From an uncultured Microbacteriaceae bacterium (GTDB lineage: Bacteria > Actinomycetota > Actinomycetes > Actinomycetales > Microbacteriaceae), in assembly GCA_903940225.1 (NCBI GenBank), contig CAJAKC010000022.1, forward strand, positions 1 to 64,000: a stretch of DNA of 64,000 nucleotides, written 5' to 3'. The number at the start of each line of letters is the position of its first letter. The first letter of the stretch is position 1. The notes under the pieces were generated by a model. The model was not told where the DNA came from. It was given only the letters and a program-made list of their open reading frames with translations, and did no database searches. A program made the translations under genes and the position numbers. This document shows positions 50,147 through 60,072 of this stretch, in pieces.

Positions 50147-51343
50147 CTAGTAGCGGTTGGCAACCGCGCAGGTAATCTGACCGGCCGATTGTCCTTTGAG
50201 CCCTTTGATGACCTTGCCCTTGGGCTTGGCGGTCGAATTCGGATCGGGCTCGTCGCCCGTTAGCGCCGACCCTACGCCGGTGGCGTCACCATCGAGCTGG
50301 AACGGCGCGTCCTTCTTGATCGCTTTGAAGAGCGCAGCGGCAAGTGTGGTGAGGGGTGCTACTTTGTGCTTGTACACCCCGCCGACGCCGGTTGTTCCGG
50401 GATACTGAATGAACATGATGTTTTCGCGCGGGATGTCCTTCAGTACGAGGGCAACCGCGACCATGGTGTCCACGCTGGCCAAAGACGAGGACAACTGCAT
50501 CGATGTCGCCGCGACCTGGGCGAGTCCGTAAACCTTGGCGGGGTCCAGCAGGACACCCTCGTCCTGTATTTTGCGAACCATCGAAGACAAATAATGCTGT
50601 TGGGACGAAATGCGGCCGAGGTCGGACCCGTCGCCTACACCGTGACGTGAGCGAAGAAAAGCGAGCGCCTGGTAGCCCTGGATTGTGTATTTGCCGGCTT
50701 TATCAAATTTGAGCCGCGTGTGCCTGTCGTTAATCTTGCCGTCAACACAGACCTCAACCCCGCCGATTGCATCCGCCATCTTGGCGACGCCATCGAAGGT
50801 AATGAGTCCGGCATAATTGATGTCCATCCCCGTCAAGCCTTCTACGGTGCGAACAACGCAGCCGAGCCCGCCGTACCACAGCGCGACATTGATGGGTTGC
50901 GCAGACATCGCCCCGGTCTTTGACCCATCGGGTTTTGTGCACTGCGGGATCGGCACGACCATATCTCGGGGAATCGAAACAGCGGTGGCACGTTGATGGT
51001 CTTCCGAAATATGAACCAAGATGTTGACGTCGTTAAGTGTGGACCCGACACTCCCAAACCCATAGCCGGACTTCTGGTTCTTTCTGGTGTCCGACCCAAC
51101 AATGAGAACGTTGAATCCGCCCTTTAGTTCGCCGACGGGGGGGAGGGTGACTTCGCCTTGTTCGTCGGTGAGGTCAACGGTCTCGACCTGAGATTGAATT
51201 TTCCATACGACGATAGCGCCGACCGAAGTGGCTGAAATGAGGATTGTCACGAGGGCGACCGTCGCGGCACGCCACAACGTTCCCCACGGGCGTCGAACGC
51301 CGTGTGCGGCGTGACGGGGAGTGGTTGTCTGGTTCTCGTTCAC
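50147..51343 (-). CDS. LytR-CpsA-Psr (LCP) family cell-wall ligase (second copy)
   Basis: This 398-residue protein has a cytoplasmic N-terminus and membrane helix at about residues 25-48 (ATVALVTILISATSVGAIVVW). The LCP domain has VLIVGSDTRKN, DVNILVHI, VSIPRDMVV and FLRSRHGVGDGSDLGRISSQQ, the Arg/Asp phosphate-binding set. Start: GTG 51343 with AAGGAG 4 bases upstream; a longer frame would run into tRNA-Ser(TGA). The C-terminal tail ends in a Lys-rich linker and ITCAVANRY. Confidence 0.92.
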   Translation of the reverse strand: MNENQTTTPRHAAHGVRRPWGTLWRAATVALVTILISATSVGAIVVWKIQSQVETVDLTDEQGEVTLPPVGELKGGFNVLIVGSDTRKNQKSGYGFGSVGSTLNDVNILVHISEDHQRATAVSIPRDMVVPIPQCTKPDGSKTGAMSAQPINVALWYGGLGCVVRTVEGLTGMDINYAGLITFDGVAKMADAIGGVEVCVDGKINDRHTRLKFDKAGKYTIQGYQALAFLRSRHGVGDGSDLGRISSQQHYLSSMVRKIQDEGVLLDPAKVYGLAQVAATSMQLSSSLASVDTMVAVALVLKDIPRENIMFIQYPGTTGVGGVYKHKVAPLTTLAAALFKAIKKDAPFQLDGDATGVGSALTGDEPDPNSTAKPKGKVIKGLKGQSAGQITCAVANRY

Positions 51344-51364
51344 GGTTCTCCTTGTTTCCTTGCG

Positions 51365-51449
51365 CGGAGGGCGCGGGATTCGAACCCGCGAGACATTGCT
51401 GTCCACTGGTTTTCAAGACCAGCTCCATCGGCCGCTCGGACAGCCCTCC
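51365..51449 (-). tRNA. tRNA-Ser (TGA)
   Basis: 85 nt with long variable arm: acceptor GGAGGGC/GCCCTCC, anticodon stem CTGGT/ACCAG with loop CTTGAAA giving TGA, T-loop TTCGAAT, discriminator G. Confidence 0.95.
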
Positions 51450-51483
51450 ACGTTAAGTCTAACCGAGTGACCGAACGGTCGTT

Positions 51484-52296
51484 TCAGATTGTGGCGAGAA
51501 CGGAAGGGAGTCCGCCTTCGGCTTCGTCAAGGGTTACCTCGCTCGCCGCGTTACGCACTTCTTCGGGGCCTTGGCCCATCGCGACACCCCGGCCAAACTC
51601 GCCGGCCCACTCGAGCATGTCGATATCGTTGCGGCCGTCACCGATCGCCATAACGCGCTCGCGGGGAATACCCCAGCGCTGCCGAAGTTGCTCGAGTGCC
51701 GTCGCCTTGTTGATCCCTTGTGGGCCAATATCGAGCCACGACGTGTACCCGATGGAATACGTGACCTTATGGAGGCCCAGTGTGGCAACCACGTCGGTGA
51801 AATAGTCTTCGCGTGACGTGGGTGCAATGACCACCACGCGTGTGGCCTCATCGGTCAACAGGTCCTCGAACTTATCTACCTTGATGACATTCACGTTGAG
51901 CCCGGCCTCCGGGAACCATCCGATGTAGCGCAACACGCCCTCCTCGTCTTCGACGGCGTAGTTGGCGTCGGGGATGGACCGGTGAATGGCGGTGAGGATT
52001 TCGGTTGGATTGAACACCTCGACCGCATCGCGCACGTAGAGGGTTGGCGACGAAGCGTCGTGGCGAACGATGATTGCCCCGTTTGCGCAGACCATAAACT
52101 CTGGCGTTATGCCCAAATCCGCAACGACCGACAGTGTCATCGGGACGGAGCGCCCCGTTGCGATGGTGACCTTGTGCCCGTCGGCCACAAGCCGTGCGAC
52201 TTCCCGTTTGGTCCACGGATTCATGACGCCATAGTCCGACACCATGGTTCCATCAATATCAATGGCGATGAGCCACGGTTGAACTCCGGTCGTCAC
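51484..52296 (-). CDS. HAD-superfamily Cof-type phosphatase
   Basis: This 270-residue HAD-IIB hydrolase has motif [13 protein letters not shown], motif II TIATGRS, an alpha/beta cap at about 85-190, motif III lysine in [11 protein letters not shown], and motif [17 protein letters not shown]. Such proteins dephosphorylate sugar or cofactor phosphates. It overlaps the serS stop by 4 bases and is last of pheA-serS-HAD. Confidence 0.92.
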   Translation of the reverse strand: MTTGVQPWLIAIDIDGTMVSDYGVMNPWTKREVARLVADGHKVTIATGRSVPMTLSVVADLGITPEFMVCANGAIIVRHDASSPTLYVRDAVEVFNPTEILTAIHRSIPDANYAVEDEEGVLRYIGWFPEAGLNVNVIKVDKFEDLLTDEATRVVVIAPTSREDYFTDVVATLGLHKVTYSIGYTSWLDIGPQGINKATALEQLRQRWGIPRERVMAIGDGRNDIDMLEWAGEFGRGVAMGQGPEEVRNAASEVTLDEAEGGLPSVLATI

Positions 52297-53558
52297 CCCA
52301 GTGGCTCCGCGACGGCGAGTCCACCCAGGTAGGGGCGAAGCGCCTCGGGAATGGTCACTGAGCCGTCCGCGTTCTGATGGGTTTCGAGAATTGCGACGAG
52401 CCAGCGGGTCGTAGCGAGTGTGCCGTTGAGGGTGGCGACCATTTCGGTCGAACCGCCGTCAGGTCGATGGCGGATATTGAGTCGGCGTGCCTGAAAGGTT
52501 GTGCAATTCGAGGTCGACGTGAGTTCGCGATAGGTCCCCTGTGTCGGCACCCACGCCTCGATGTCGAACTTTCTCGCTGCAGAAGACCCCAGGTCCCCTG
52601 CGGCAATATCGATGACGCGGTAGGCGAGGCCCAACGCCTGCATCATCTCTTCTTGCCAGGCGACCAGGCGGTCGTGCTCGGCTTCGGCTTCCGCCGGAGG
52701 GCAATACGAAAACATCTCGAGCTTATTGAATTGGTGAACACGCAGAATTCCTCGGGTGTCTTTGCCGTACGAGCCCGCTTCGCGTCGATAACACGTCGAC
52801 CAACCGGCGTACCGAACGGGACCGTTCGACAAATCAATGATTTCGTCCGCGTGGAATCCGGCGAGCGCAACTTCACTCGTCCCCGTCAAATACAGGTCAT
52901 CTTCTGGCAGGTAATAGATTTCGTCCGAATGGGCGCCAAGGAATCCGGTCCCCTGCATGATGGCGGGGCTGACGAGAGTCGGCGTGATGAGTGGAGTGAA
53001 CCCGGCCGCGAGCGCCTTGTCGAGGGCGAGAGACATAAGGGCGAGTTCGAGTCGGGCGCCGATTCCCGAGAGGAAGTAGAAACGGGAACCGGACACCTTG
53101 GCGCCACGGCCCATGTCGATGGCGCCAAGAATTTCGCCGAGTTCGAGGTGGTCGCGCGGTTCAAAGTCAAACGTGGGAATGGTGCCCACCTCGCGCAGAG
53201 TGACGAAGTCGTTTTCACCACCGGCGGGAACGCCGTCGATGATGATGTTTCCGATTCCTCCCGCGAGCGCCGAAAACGCATCTCCTGCCTCGGCCTGGTT
53301 CTTGTCCGCCTGCTTCACCCGATCAGCGAGGTCTTGGGCGGCAGCTACCAGAGCGGCTTTCTCGTCTTTCGGTGCCTGTGCGACGAGTTTGCCGTGGGCG
53401 TTTTGTTCCGCACGAAGGTTTTCAAAGGCAGCAATCGCGTCGCGGCGCGTTGCATCGGCCTCGAGAACGCGGTCGACGATCGATTCGTCGTCTCCGCGAG
53501 CGCGCAGCGACTCACGAACGATTTCGGGATTGACGCGCAGTACCTGTGGGTCGATCAT
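52293..53558 (-). CDS. serS: serine-tRNA ligase
   Basis: This 421-residue class II synthetase has an N-terminal coiled-coil arm at about residues 28-105 for the tRNA-Ser variable loop, then motif 2 ([26 protein letters not shown], in part) and motif 3 ([18 protein letters not shown]). It charges tRNA-Ser, two genes for which lie nearby. It follows pheA by 3 bases and precedes a HAD gene in an operon. Confidence 0.97.
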   Translation of the reverse strand: MIDPQVLRVNPEIVRESLRARGDDESIVDRVLEADATRRDAIAAFENLRAEQNAHGKLVAQAPKDEKAALVAAAQDLADRVKQADKNQAEAGDAFSALAGGIGNIIIDGVPAGGENDFVTLREVGTIPTFDFEPRDHLELGEILGAIDMGRGAKVSGSRFYFLSGIGARLELALMSLALDKALAAGFTPLITPTLVSPAIMQGTGFLGAHSDEIYYLPEDDLYLTGTSEVALAGFHADEIIDLSNGPVRYAGWSTCYRREAGSYGKDTRGILRVHQFNKLEMFSYCPPAEAEAEHDRLVAWQEEMMQALGLAYRVIDIAAGDLGSSAARKFDIEAWVPTQGTYRELTSTSNCTTFQARRLNIRHRPDGGSTEMVATLNGTLATTRWLVAILETHQNADGSVTIPEALRPYLGGLAVAEPLG

Positions 53559-53561
53559 GGG

Positions 53562-54485
53562 CTAGACCTCTTCACCGGCAACGAGTCGTTGCAGCCACGT
53601 CCGCGCTTCGACGAAGGTCTCATTGGAATTCTGTTCAATCACGAGCGGAGCATGCCCGTCGGCGCGACGATACGACCCGAGAAACTGAACGCGTGGACTG
53701 AATCGTTTGAGCCCCAAGAGAGCATCGGCAACCCGCTCGTCCTCAACGTGCCCATCAAGGTCGATGACGAATCGATAGCGGCCCAGAGAGTCGCCAATCG
53801 GTCGGGATTCGAGCAGCGAGAGGTTGACCCCTCGGGTTGCAAACTGTTCCAACATTTCGAGCAGTCCGCCGGGGCGGTTGTTGGGAAGCTCAACGATGAG
53901 AGTCGTTTTATCCGTCCCGGTGCTCGGCGCAAGCGGTTGACGGCGACCGATGAGGACGAAACGCGTGACGGCGTTCGGGTTGTCGCCGATGTTCGCGGCG
54001 AGCACGTCCACCTCAGCGTGCTTGCCATATCCGTGCGGGGCGATTGCCGCATCGGCTCGATCCGACGCCGCCAACTCGAGAACCGCGGACACATTTGAGG
54101 TTGCCGGCAAGTGCTCATGACGTGGCATGTTTGCCTCAATCCACGTTCGGCACTGGGCATAGGCCACGGGGTGGGCAACCAGAACGCGCGCGTCGGCTAG
54201 CGCCGTCCCTGGCCGCACCACGATATCGAAATTGACAGGCACCAGATACTCACCCAGTATTTGTAAACCGTTCGATGCCGCAAGGGCGTCCTGTGCGGCA
54301 CTGACGCCGCCCTCAACGGAGTTTTCGACGGCCACCATAGCAGCGACCGCATTCCCCTCTTCAACCACGCGCAGCGCTTCACCGACGTTGTTGACAGCAA
54401 GCCAATCGGCACCGGCCGCCTCTGCAACCTGACCGAGCGCCACCCACGTGAATGTGCCGACGGGGCCTAAATAGGCGTACGTCAT
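53562..54485 (-). CDS. pheA: prephenate dehydratase
   Basis: This 307-residue enzyme makes phenylpyruvate in phenylalanine synthesis. The catalytic PDT domain (residues 1-185: AYLGPVGTFTWVAL, VAVENSVEGGVSA) is followed by an ACT regulatory domain (about 200-280) with GGLLEMLEQFATRGVNLSLLESRP, indicating Phe feedback. The usual TRF motif is present as AVTRFVLIG. AAGGAG 5 bases before ATG. First gene of the serS operon. Confidence 0.95.
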   Translation of the reverse strand: MTYAYLGPVGTFTWVALGQVAEAAGADWLAVNNVGEALRVVEEGNAVAAMVAVENSVEGGVSAAQDALAASNGLQILGEYLVPVNFDIVVRPGTALADARVLVAHPVAYAQCRTWIEANMPRHEHLPATSNVSAVLELAASDRADAAIAPHGYGKHAEVDVLAANIGDNPNAVTRFVLIGRRQPLAPSTGTDKTTLIVELPNNRPGGLLEMLEQFATRGVNLSLLESRPIGDSLGRYRFVIDLDGHVEDERVADALLGLKRFSPRVQFLGSYRRADGHAPLVIEQNSNETFVEARTWLQRLVAGEEV

Positions 54486-54536
54486 GGCAACTCCTTGGGT
54501 GATCGGGATGAGTCCAGACTATCGAAGCGAGCGGTC

Positions 54537-55286
54537 CTACTTGGCGTAATCGGGGGCTGCGGGGAGCCCAAAGAACTCTTCGAGCGTGATGTTCGGAGTC
54601 TTGTGAATCTCTGCGGCGAGACCCCGACCGACATATCGCCAGTGCCACGGTTCGTACTTGTATCCCGTGATGTGGGTCTTACCCTTCGGATAGCGCAGCA
54701 CCCAGCCGTATTCCCAGGCGTGTTCGGTTAGCCACCGTCCCTCGGGCGTGGTGCCGAAACACGCGGCGATCGTGCACTTGCCGTTTCCGGCAGCGATGTC
54801 CACCGATAGTCCGATTTGGTGTTCCGAGAAACCCGGACGGGCGCTCTGCAGGTCCGCCTTCGCCTTTCCGAGCCGTTCGACCCAGCCATTGTAAACGCTC
54901 ACTTGTGTTTTGTAGGAGCGGTAGGCACTCAGAATCACGAACGACACCCCATCTGCCTTGGCAGCGGCGTACATCGCGGCGTACGCCCCCGCTGCGTTAG
55001 AACGCAACCTCGGGTCATACCGATGTGGAAGCTTCAGGGTGACGAGTTTTGCCGGCTTGTATTTTTTGGGATTCAGCGGTCGCAGTTTGTCGGCCACAAC
55101 CCACGGTGAGTCGGCGGCATCAAGTGAAAATGTCGTCTTGTCAAACAGCGGTACCGATTTCGGCTGTGTGGCTAGGATGACTTCGTGTTTCGCCGACTGA
55201 ATGGGAGCCGGAATCTCGGACGCGGGCGCCGCGGCACAACCCGAGAGGGCGGTGACAAGGAACAGGGCAGTGACTACACGAAGCAC
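54537..55286 (-). CDS. D-alanyl-D-alanine carboxypeptidase lipoprotein (M15/VanY type)
   Basis: This 249-residue protein has a lipoprotein signal peptide with lipobox LSGC (Cys17). The M15B zinc peptidase domain carries ILSAYRSYKTQ, the first zinc pair in SEHQIGLSVDI, and the final His in EPWHWRYVG. It trims peptidoglycan stem peptides at the outer face of the membrane. The start is a GTG with TAATCT 6 bases upstream (leaderless type). Confidence 0.92.
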   Translation of the reverse strand: MLRVVTALFLVTALSGCAAAPASEIPAPIQSAKHEVILATQPKSVPLFDKTTFSLDAADSPWVVADKLRPLNPKKYKPAKLVTLKLPHRYDPRLRSNAAGAYAAMYAAAKADGVSFVILSAYRSYKTQVSVYNGWVERLGKAKADLQSARPGFSEHQIGLSVDIAAGNGKCTIAACFGTTPEGRWLTEHAWEYGWVLRYPKGKTHITGYKYEPWHWRYVGRGLAAEIHKTPNITLEEFFGLPAAPDYAK

Positions 55287-55292
55287 CCGTCT

Positions 55293-55311
55293 AGATTATC
55301 GGGCGTAGGAT
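55293..55311. promoter_or_regulatory. divergent leaderless -10 elements (VanY lipoprotein / DHA2 exporter)
   Basis: Minus-strand TAATCT (55293-55298) is 6 bases from GTG 55286. Plus-strand TAGGAT (55306-55311) is 7 bases from GTG 55319. The start codons are 32 bases apart. Confidence 0.45.
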
Positions 55312-55318
55312 GGCGCGC

Positions 55319-56980
55319 GTGCCTAATACAGAAAATCAACAGATGACTCACCGCCAGATCATGCTCGTCCTCGTCGGACTGATGTCAGGAATGTTCCTCT
55401 CGGCCCTCGACCAAACCGTTGTCGGAACCGCGATGCGAACCATAGCCGACGACCTCAACGGGCTTTCTCAACAGGCGTGGGTGACTACCGCGTACCTCAT
55501 TGTGTCTACCGTCGTCACGCCCATCGCGGGAAAGTTATCGGACATTTTCGGGCGCCGACCCATTTACATTATTTCGATTGGCGTCTTCTTGCTGGGGTCC
55601 CTGCTATCTGGTCTCGCCGACTCGATGATGAGCCTCGCCGCTTTCCGTGCCGTACAGGGAATCGGTGGTGGTGGACTCATGTCCCTCGCCTTCACCATCA
55701 TCGGCGATATGGTCCCTCCCCGTGAACGAGCGCGCTACCAGGGCTTTTTCATCGCAGTTTTCGGATCGTCTTCAGTACTCGGCCCGCTCGTCGGAGGGTT
55801 TTTTGCCGGGGCCCCCGACATTCTTGGAATCACCGGTTGGCGCTGGGTGTTCCTCATCAACATGCCAATTGGGGCAATCGCGCTCTTTATGGTCTGGCGT
55901 TTCCTGCACGTTCCGCAGATCAAGCAAGACCACAAGATTGACTGGTGGGGTGTCCTCACCGTCATTATTGCTGTCACGCCTCTCTTGCTGGTAGCGGAAA
56001 ACGGCCGCGAATGGGGCTGGGGTTCGAACGAGTCACTGCTCTGCTACGTCCTCGGCGTGGCCGGAATTGCCGCCTTTATCTGGGCCGAAAAGCGAATGGG
56101 TGCGGCCGCACTGATTCCACTCTCCCTTTTCAAGTCCGTCACCTTTTCCCAATTGACAGTCCTCGGGATTCTTGTCGGATTCGCCATGTTTGGTGCCATG
56201 ATGACGATTCCGCTGTTCATGCAACTCGTCATTGGCTCAACACCGACCGAGAGTGGAATCCAAATGTTGCCGATGGTGTTCGGCATCCTGATTGCCACCG
56301 GAGTCGGTGGGCGCGTGATCTCGAAGACGGGCAAATACAAGATTCTGCCCATCATCGGCACGGGACTGATGGTGTTCGCGTTCGCGTGGTTGTCGCAAAT
56401 CTCGAAGGACAGCGACTACACGTTCATCATGGTCGGCATGTTGGCCGTCGGCATCGGGCTTGGGCTCATGATGCAGACTCTGACCATCGCCAGCCAAAAC
56501 GCGGTGTCTTCTCGTGACATCGGCGTCGCCACGAGCGGCGCGACTTTCTTCCGTCAAATCGGTGGAACGTTGGGAACCGCCGTGCTGTTCTCGGTTCTCT
56601 TCGGTCGAATTCCCGAGGCGTTAAAAGACATCTTCGCCCGACCCGAGACGACAAAGGCGCTGATGACCGCGATTCAAGACCCCGCCATCGCCAACGACCC
56701 GAAGAACGCTGCGATCATCGAACTACTGAAGAACGGCGCGTCGGACCCCGGCTCGGTGTCCGGTGCTCTCTCGGGCGACACCTCGTTCCTGAACGGCGCG
56801 AGCAAGGTCTTGACCGAGCCGTTCGTGGAGGGCTTTGCGTCATCTGCTCAATCCGTCTACCTCGTGGCCGTCATCGTTGCCATAGCCGCATTCGTGTTGT
56901 CCTGGTTCATCAAGGCGGAACCGCTGCGCGACAAGAGCGCGATGCAAGAGAACCTCGAAGCGCAAGCGGGCGGCCACTGA
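55319..56980 (+). CDS. DHA2-family MFS drug exporter (14 TM)
   Basis: This 553-residue protein has 14 predicted membrane helices and the DHA2 signatures SALDQTVVGTAMRTIADDL (motif D1) and KLSDIFGRRPIY (motif A). It exports drugs or other toxic compounds by proton antiport. I choose GTG 55319, which the -10 hexamer supports; an in-frame ATG at 55310 overlaps that hexamer. A long extracytoplasmic loop lies at about residues 430-500. The GNAT gene starts on its last base. Confidence 0.92.
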   Translation: MPNTENQQMTHRQIMLVLVGLMSGMFLSALDQTVVGTAMRTIADDLNGLSQQAWVTTAYLIVSTVVTPIAGKLSDIFGRRPIYIISIGVFLLGSLLSGLADSMMSLAAFRAVQGIGGGGLMSLAFTIIGDMVPPRERARYQGFFIAVFGSSSVLGPLVGGFFAGAPDILGITGWRWVFLINMPIGAIALFMVWRFLHVPQIKQDHKIDWWGVLTVIIAVTPLLLVAENGREWGWGSNESLLCYVLGVAGIAAFIWAEKRMGAAALIPLSLFKSVTFSQLTVLGILVGFAMFGAMMTIPLFMQLVIGSTPTESGIQMLPMVFGILIATGVGGRVISKTGKYKILPIIGTGLMVFAFAWLSQISKDSDYTFIMVGMLAVGIGLGLMMQTLTIASQNAVSSRDIGVATSGATFFRQIGGTLGTAVLFSVLFGRIPEALKDIFARPETTKALMTAIQDPAIANDPKNAAIIELLKNGASDPGSVSGALSGDTSFLNGASKVLTEPFVEGFASSAQSVYLVAVIVAIAAFVLSWFIKAEPLRDKSAMQENLEAQAGGH

Positions 56981-57252
56981 TGGAATTCATCGCAGGACCC
57001 GAACGAATCACCGGCCTTCGCGACGGCGTCGAAGTCGGTTGGGTTGACTTTGAAATTCGTGGTCACGACGCACGGCTTCACCACACCGAAGTACTGCCGC
57101 AAATGCGTAACACGGGCGCCGGAACTGAATTGGTCGTCGGGGCGCTCGAATGGTTCCGCGACAACACCGACTATCGAATCGTCGGGGTCTGCCCGTTCGT
57201 GCCTGTCGTCATTCGTCGTCACCCCGAGTTTCTCGAGTTGACAACACGCTGA
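56980..57252 (+). CDS. small GNAT-like N-acetyltransferase (YjdJ type)
   Basis: This 90-residue single-domain protein resembles the minimal GNATs (N-acetyltransferase_14/Gcn5-related): a beta-strand HDARLHHTEVLPQMRNTGAGTELV with the acetyl-CoA loop as RNTGAGTEL near residue 47, and ICPFV-like segment VGVCPFVPVVIRRHPEF near the end. The substrate is unknown. Its ATG overlaps the exporter stop by one base, so the two are co-translated. Confidence 0.85.
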   Translation: MEFIAGPERITGLRDGVEVGWVDFEIRGHDARLHHTEVLPQMRNTGAGTELVVGALEWFRDNTDYRIVGVCPFVPVVIRRHPEFLELTTR

Positions 57253-57253
57253 C

Positions 57254-58033
57254 CTACCCGAATCGACCGGAGATGTAATCCTCGGTCATCTTCTTGGTGG
57301 GGTTGGAGAAGATTGTGGCGGTGTCGTCGAACTCGATCAGTTTTCCTGGTTCGCCCGCGCCGTCGATATTGAAGAATGCCGTCTTGTCGGAAATGCGACC
57401 GGCCTGTTGCATGTTGTGAGTGACGATAACGATGGTGTACTCCTGCTTGAGCTCGGAGACGAGGTCCTCGATGGCGAGAGTGGAGATGGGGTCGAGGGCT
57501 GACGTTGGTTCGTCCATCAGGAGAACCTCGGGCTCGACCGCGATTGCGCGCGCGATGCAGAGTCGCTGCTGCTGCCCACCGGACAAGCCCCCTCCCGGCT
57601 TATCGAGCCGGTCCTTGACCTCTTTCCACAGGTTTGCACGCTTGAGTGACTTTTCAACGACGTCGTCTGCATCGGACTTTGCCACTCGCGCGTTGTTGAG
57701 TTTGTAACCGGCGAGGACGTTGTCGCGGATGGACATTGTCGGGAATGGGTTCGGGCGTTGGAAAACCATCCCAACTTGACGGCGCACCTCAACCGGGTCG
57801 ACATCGGAACCGTATAGGTTGCGCCCGTCCATGAGCACCTTGCCGTCCACGTACGCGCCGGGGATGACTTCGTGCATTCGGTTGAGGGTTCGAATCAGGG
57901 TCGACTTTCCGCACCCCGAGGGGCCGATGAAAGCAGTGACGGTTCGCGGTTCAATATTGAGCGTGACATCGTCGACCGCACGGAAGTCCCCGTAAAAGAC
58001 GCTGACTTTCTTGAGTTCGATTCTTTTGGCCAT
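57254..58033 (-). CDS. pstB: phosphate ABC transporter ATP-binding protein
   Basis: This 259-residue ATPase of the high-affinity phosphate importer has Walker [10 protein letters not shown], signature [14 protein letters not shown], Walker [14 protein letters not shown] and switch His in VTHNMQQA. It is last gene of pstSCAB, 9 bases after pstA. Confidence 0.98.
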   Translation of the reverse strand: MAKRIELKKVSVFYGDFRAVDDVTLNIEPRTVTAFIGPSGCGKSTLIRTLNRMHEVIPGAYVDGKVLMDGRNLYGSDVDPVEVRRQVGMVFQRPNPFPTMSIRDNVLAGYKLNNARVAKSDADDVVEKSLKRANLWKEVKDRLDKPGGGLSGGQQQRLCIARAIAVEPEVLLMDEPTSALDPISTLAIEDLVSELKQEYTIVIVTHNMQQAGRISDKTAFFNIDGAGEPGKLIEFDDTATIFSNPTKKMTEDYISGRFG

Positions 58034-58042
58034 GACTGTTTC

Positions 58043-59089
58043 CTATCGCGAGGTATGGGGTCGTGCAATTCGGGAGATTAATCGAGCGCCAAGGTTGAGC
58101 ACCATGACGATGACGATGAGGGTGAGTGCCCCGGCCCAGGCGCGGTCGATGTAGGCCTGCGTGTCGGTCCCTTGGCTCGAATACGAGAAGTAAACGAAGA
58201 CGGGCAAGGTCATCATGCGCTCGTTGAACGGGTTGTAATTCATGCTCTGCGTAAAGCCGGCGACGATGAGCAACGGTGCGGTTTCTCCGATCACGCGGGC
58301 GATGGAAATCATGATTCCCGTGACAAGGCCCGCAACGGCTGTCGGAAGCACCACTTTGAGAACGGTGAGCCATTTGGGGACGCCGAGAGCGTAGGACGCC
58401 TCCCGGAGTTCCGAGGGGACGATCCGCAGCATCTCTTCTGAACTGCGAACGACGACGGGGATCATCAAGACGCTGAGAGCAACCGCGCCGGCGAATCCCA
58501 TGCGAATTCCGGGGCCAAAGAACAGCGCGAATACCGCGAAGGCAAAGAGCCCCGCCACGATGGATGGGATGCCGGTCATCACGTCGACCAGCGCCGTGAC
58601 CGCGCGCGCGAGTCGGCCGCGACCGTATTCGACCAAATAGATGGCGGTGAGAAGACCGATCGGAATGGAAATGATCGCCGCGAGGGACGTGATCTCGATT
58701 GTCCCAATGATGGCGTGAAGCGCGCCGCCGCCTTGACCGACCACGTTACGCATGGAGCTGGAGAAAAAGTCCCCGTCAAAGCGCGCGAGTCCCAGTGTGA
58801 CCACCGTCGAAATGAGCGAGATGAGTGGCACGACCGCAATAGCAAACGCGACGAGGACGAGTGTCGTCATCATGCGGTCCTTCGCGACACGAGGGCCCTG
58901 AGCGATGAGCGTGATCAAGAAGCTGAGAATCGCGTAAATCACCGCGCCGAGCGCGCTGGCGCCCACGAAGTTGAACGGCGCCGAAGTCGTGGCCGCCGGA
59001 ATCGTCACGGCAATGGACGAGATGCCGAACGACGCGAGGGCGAGCAACGGCAGGAACCAGCGGTTGAGTCGAATCGAGGTGCGCGCCAT
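58043..59089 (-). CDS. pstA: phosphate ABC transporter permease PstA
   Basis: This 348-residue permease has an extended N-terminus (two hydrophobic segments at about 10-35 and 45-70) before the usual six-helix core, which starts near residue 75. The coupling helix region is ELREASYALGVPKWLTVLKVVLP. It forms the channel with PstC. The start lies one base after the pstC stop. The N-terminal extension is longer than E. coli PstA (about 296 residues). Confidence 0.95.
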   Translation of the reverse strand: MARTSIRLNRWFLPLLALASFGISSIAVTIPAATTSAPFNFVGASALGAVIYAILSFLITLIAQGPRVAKDRMMTTLVLVAFAIAVVPLISLISTVVTLGLARFDGDFFSSSMRNVVGQGGGALHAIIGTIEITSLAAIISIPIGLLTAIYLVEYGRGRLARAVTALVDVMTGIPSIVAGLFAFAVFALFFGPGIRMGFAGAVALSVLMIPVVVRSSEEMLRIVPSELREASYALGVPKWLTVLKVVLPTAVAGLVTGIMISIARVIGETAPLLIVAGFTQSMNYNPFNERMMTLPVFVYFSYSSQGTDTQAYIDRAWAGALTLIVIVMVLNLGARLISRIARPHTSR

Positions 59090-59090
59090 G

Positions 59091-60017
59091 TTAGAACGCC
59101 ACCTTCCGCGCGTGGCGCGTGATGATTCCGCGGGCGGCGATGTTGACCGCCATGGTGATAACGAAAAGGACGAGTCCGGCCGCGATCAGCGCATTGACGT
59201 TCAAGCCGGCTGCCTCGGGGAAATCGAGGGCAATCGTCGAGGCAATCGTCGACGGGTTTGTCGGCGTGATGAGCGCAAACGTAATCACAGCCGCGGGTGA
59301 CAGCACCATCGCCACCGCCATGGTTTCCCCGACCGCGCGGCCCAGGCCCAGCATCGCCGAGGAGAGCAGCCCGCTGCGGGCAAACGGCAGAACCGAAAGC
59401 TTGATCATTTCCCAGCGGGTGGCGCCGAGGGCGAGCGCCGCCTCTTCATTGAGCTTCGGCGTTTGCAGGAAAATCTCGCGGGCGAGGGCGCTCATGATGG
59501 GCAGAATCATGATGGCTAACACGAATGACACCGTAAGGATTGTGCGACCCGTGCCCGATACCGGGCCCACGAAGAGGGGAATCCACCCCAGATTCTCGTT
59601 GAGCCACTGATAGATGGGTTGCACGGCCGGAGCGAGTACCTGAATTCCCCACAATCCGTAGACGACTGAGGGGATCGCGGCGAGGAGGTCTATGACGTAG
59701 CCGAGAGAGGAAGCGATGCGCCGGGGAGCGTAGTGAGAAATGAAAAGACCGATGCCGATTGCAAGGGGCGTGGCAAAGATGAGTGCGAGAACTGCCGCGA
59801 GCAACGTTCCGAAGACGAGGGGGGCGACGTACGCCCAGAAGCCTTCGGGGGCATTGCCGATTTCCGCCGAAGGATTGAGCGCGGGAAGTGATTCGACAAC
59901 GAGGAAGGTCGCTACCGCACTGAGTGTCACGAGGATCGCAATTCCCGACGCGGTGACGAGGCCGCTGAAAACGACATCTCCCCGTTTCTTCGGGACCTGA
60001 GAACGTGTGTTCGCCAT
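59091..60017 (-). CDS. pstC: phosphate ABC transporter permease PstC
   Basis: This 308-residue permease has six main helices, beginning at residues 15-40 (VFSGLVTASGIAILVTLSAV). The cytoplasmic EAA loop is EEAALALGATRWEMIKLSVLP. Start ATG 60017 has GAGGAA 4 bases upstream; an upstream extension would include the intergenic hairpin. It follows pstS after a 55-base gap that holds a strong terminator-like hairpin. Confidence 0.96.
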   Translation of the reverse strand: MANTRSQVPKKRGDVVFSGLVTASGIAILVTLSAVATFLVVESLPALNPSAEIGNAPEGFWAYVAPLVFGTLLAAVLALIFATPLAIGIGLFISHYAPRRIASSLGYVIDLLAAIPSVVYGLWGIQVLAPAVQPIYQWLNENLGWIPLFVGPVSGTGRTILTVSFVLAIMILPIMSALAREIFLQTPKLNEEAALALGATRWEMIKLSVLPFARSGLLSSAMLGLGRAVGETMAVAMVLSPAAVITFALITPTNPSTIASTIALDFPEAAGLNVNALIAAGLVLFVITMAVNIAARGIITRHARKVAF

Positions 60018-60036
60018 TGCTTCCTCGGTTAAAAGT

Positions 60037-60065
60037 GGGGTGCCGGCCCAACGGGCCGACACCCC
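60037..60065 (-). terminator. hairpin between pstS and pstC (partial terminator)
   Basis: 13-bp arms GGGGTG-C-CGGCCC/GGGCCG-A-CACCCC with an AAC loop, followed on the minus strand by ACTTTTAA. It should reduce pstCAB expression relative to pstS or protect pstS mRNA. Confidence 0.7.
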
Positions 60066-60072
60066 TACGTTA

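Noticed and set aside
52377-54098. A 573-codon open frame on the plus strand opposite serS and pheA
   Set aside because: It mirrors two certain genes in the other strand, has no recognisable domain, and has arginine/glycine-rich composition typical of antisense frames in high-GC DNA.
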